Source: a bacterium UBP3_UBA3054 (GTDB lineage: Bacteria; Auribacterota; UBA3054). From it: 6,123 nucleotides of DNA. The notes under the pieces were generated by a model. That model had not been told where the DNA came from. It was given only the letters and a program-made list of their open reading frames with translations, and made no database searches. This document shows, piece after piece, positions 5,736 to 6,123 of the stretch. Location of the stretch: NCBI GenBank assembly GCA_002366995.1, contig DFCM01000081.1:1-6123 (forward strand), written 5' to 3'. The translations under genes were made by a program, and so were the position numbers. Each line of letters begins with the position of its first letter. Position 1 is the first letter of the stretch.

Positions 5736-6123
5736 TCATCTACGTTGACGCTAAAGCCAAAGCCCCCGGCCGCGGCACGAAAGAAGAGCCCTTCGCGAAG
5801 ATAAACGACGCCGCGCGGATCGCCCAACCAGGCGACGAAGTTTTGGTGGCTCCCGGCCTTTACCGCGAATACGTAGACCCCCAAAACGCCGGCACGGAAG
5901 GCCAGAGGATAGTTTACCGCAGCACAGAGCCTCTGGGCGCGGAAATAACCGGCGCCGAACTTCTGACAGACTGGAAACCCTACAAAGGCGGCGTCTGGAC
6001 GGCCAAAGTCAAGACCGCCATCTTCGGCGACTACGATCCTTACACGACCTTTGTTTACGGTGACTGGTATTTCGCCGGGAAAAAAAGACACACTGGCTAC
6101 GTCTTCATGAACGACGAGTCGCT
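5732..6123 (+). CDS. GH120-like right-handed beta-helix glycosidase (beta-xylosidase family), N-terminal part only
   Basis: The first 130 codons, open to the right edge. The opening IIYVDAKAKAPGRGTKEEPF, then INDAARIAQPGDEVLVAPGLYREYVDP (24-50), is the classic start of a right-handed parallel beta-helix enzyme (DUF1565/pectate-lyase-like). The following GTEGQRIVYRS (54-64), ITGAELLTDW (72-81) and especially IFGDYDPYTTFVYGDWYF (97-114) with HTGYVFMND (120-128) match my recollection of GH120 beta-xylosidases such as XylC, which have FGEFNPY and H-G-VYLNG at these places. There is no signal peptide, so a cytoplasmic enzyme acting on imported xylo-oligosaccharides or related glycans is likely. 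The catalytic residues lie beyond the window. It starts by ATGA overlap with the previous gene. An uncharacterised beta-helix glycan lyase or hydrolase remains possible. Confidence 0.75.
   Translation, partial: MIIYVDAKAKAPGRGTKEEPFAKINDAARIAQPGDEVLVAPGLYREYVDPQNAGTEGQRIVYRSTEPLGAEITGAELLTDWKPYKGGVWTAKVKTAIFGDYDPYTTFVYGDWYFAGKKRHTGYVFMNDES

Overview
The window is a typical bacterial chromosomal segment, about 55-60% G+C and densely coded. I infer an anaerobic, possibly host-associated bacterium, perhaps of the PVC superphylum (Verrucomicrobiota/Lentisphaerota/Kiritimatiellota type). The reasons are an ion-pumping membrane pyrophosphatase with Na+-type signature residues, a secreted M60-like (mucin-type) metallopeptidase, a DUF1844 protein and a GH120-like glycosidase. 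There is no rRNA or marker gene, so this placement is tentative.

Layout. (1) Positions 1-2312, minus strand: a large integral-membrane pyrophosphatase (hppA). Its C-terminal end, roughly the last transmembrane helix, runs off the left edge. (2) Positions 2313-2536: a divergent intergenic region with a convincing minus-strand promoter for hppA, a hairpin followed by a T-tract reading on the plus strand, and a weaker plus-strand promoter. (3) Positions 2537-3775, plus strand: a secreted M60-like zinc metallopeptidase, closed by a very strong intrinsic terminator. (4) From 3899 to the right edge, plus strand: a tightly packed operon of four genes, a His-rich DUF1844 protein, panC (pantothenate synthetase), a DUF1835-like protein of unknown role, and a GH120-like beta-helix glycosidase cut by the window end. 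Its promoter is an extended -10 element placed directly against the preceding terminator. The genes overlap by 1, 4 and 4 nt, which suggests translational coupling.

How the genes may work together. The pyrophosphatase would couple hydrolysis of biosynthetic PPi to Na+ and/or H+ export, saving energy. PanC releases PPi when it makes pantothenate, although this is only a loose metabolic link. The exported M60 peptidase and the probably cytoplasmic GH120-like enzyme fit a glycan/glycoprotein-degrading lifestyle, but they lie in different transcription units.

I see no mobile elements, CRISPR arrays, tRNAs or rRNAs. Nothing here clearly amounts to a new multi-gene system. The most interesting points are the ion-specificity signature and unusual N-terminus of the pyrophosphatase, the orphan terminator-like hairpin between the divergent promoters, and the odd gene content of the panC operon.
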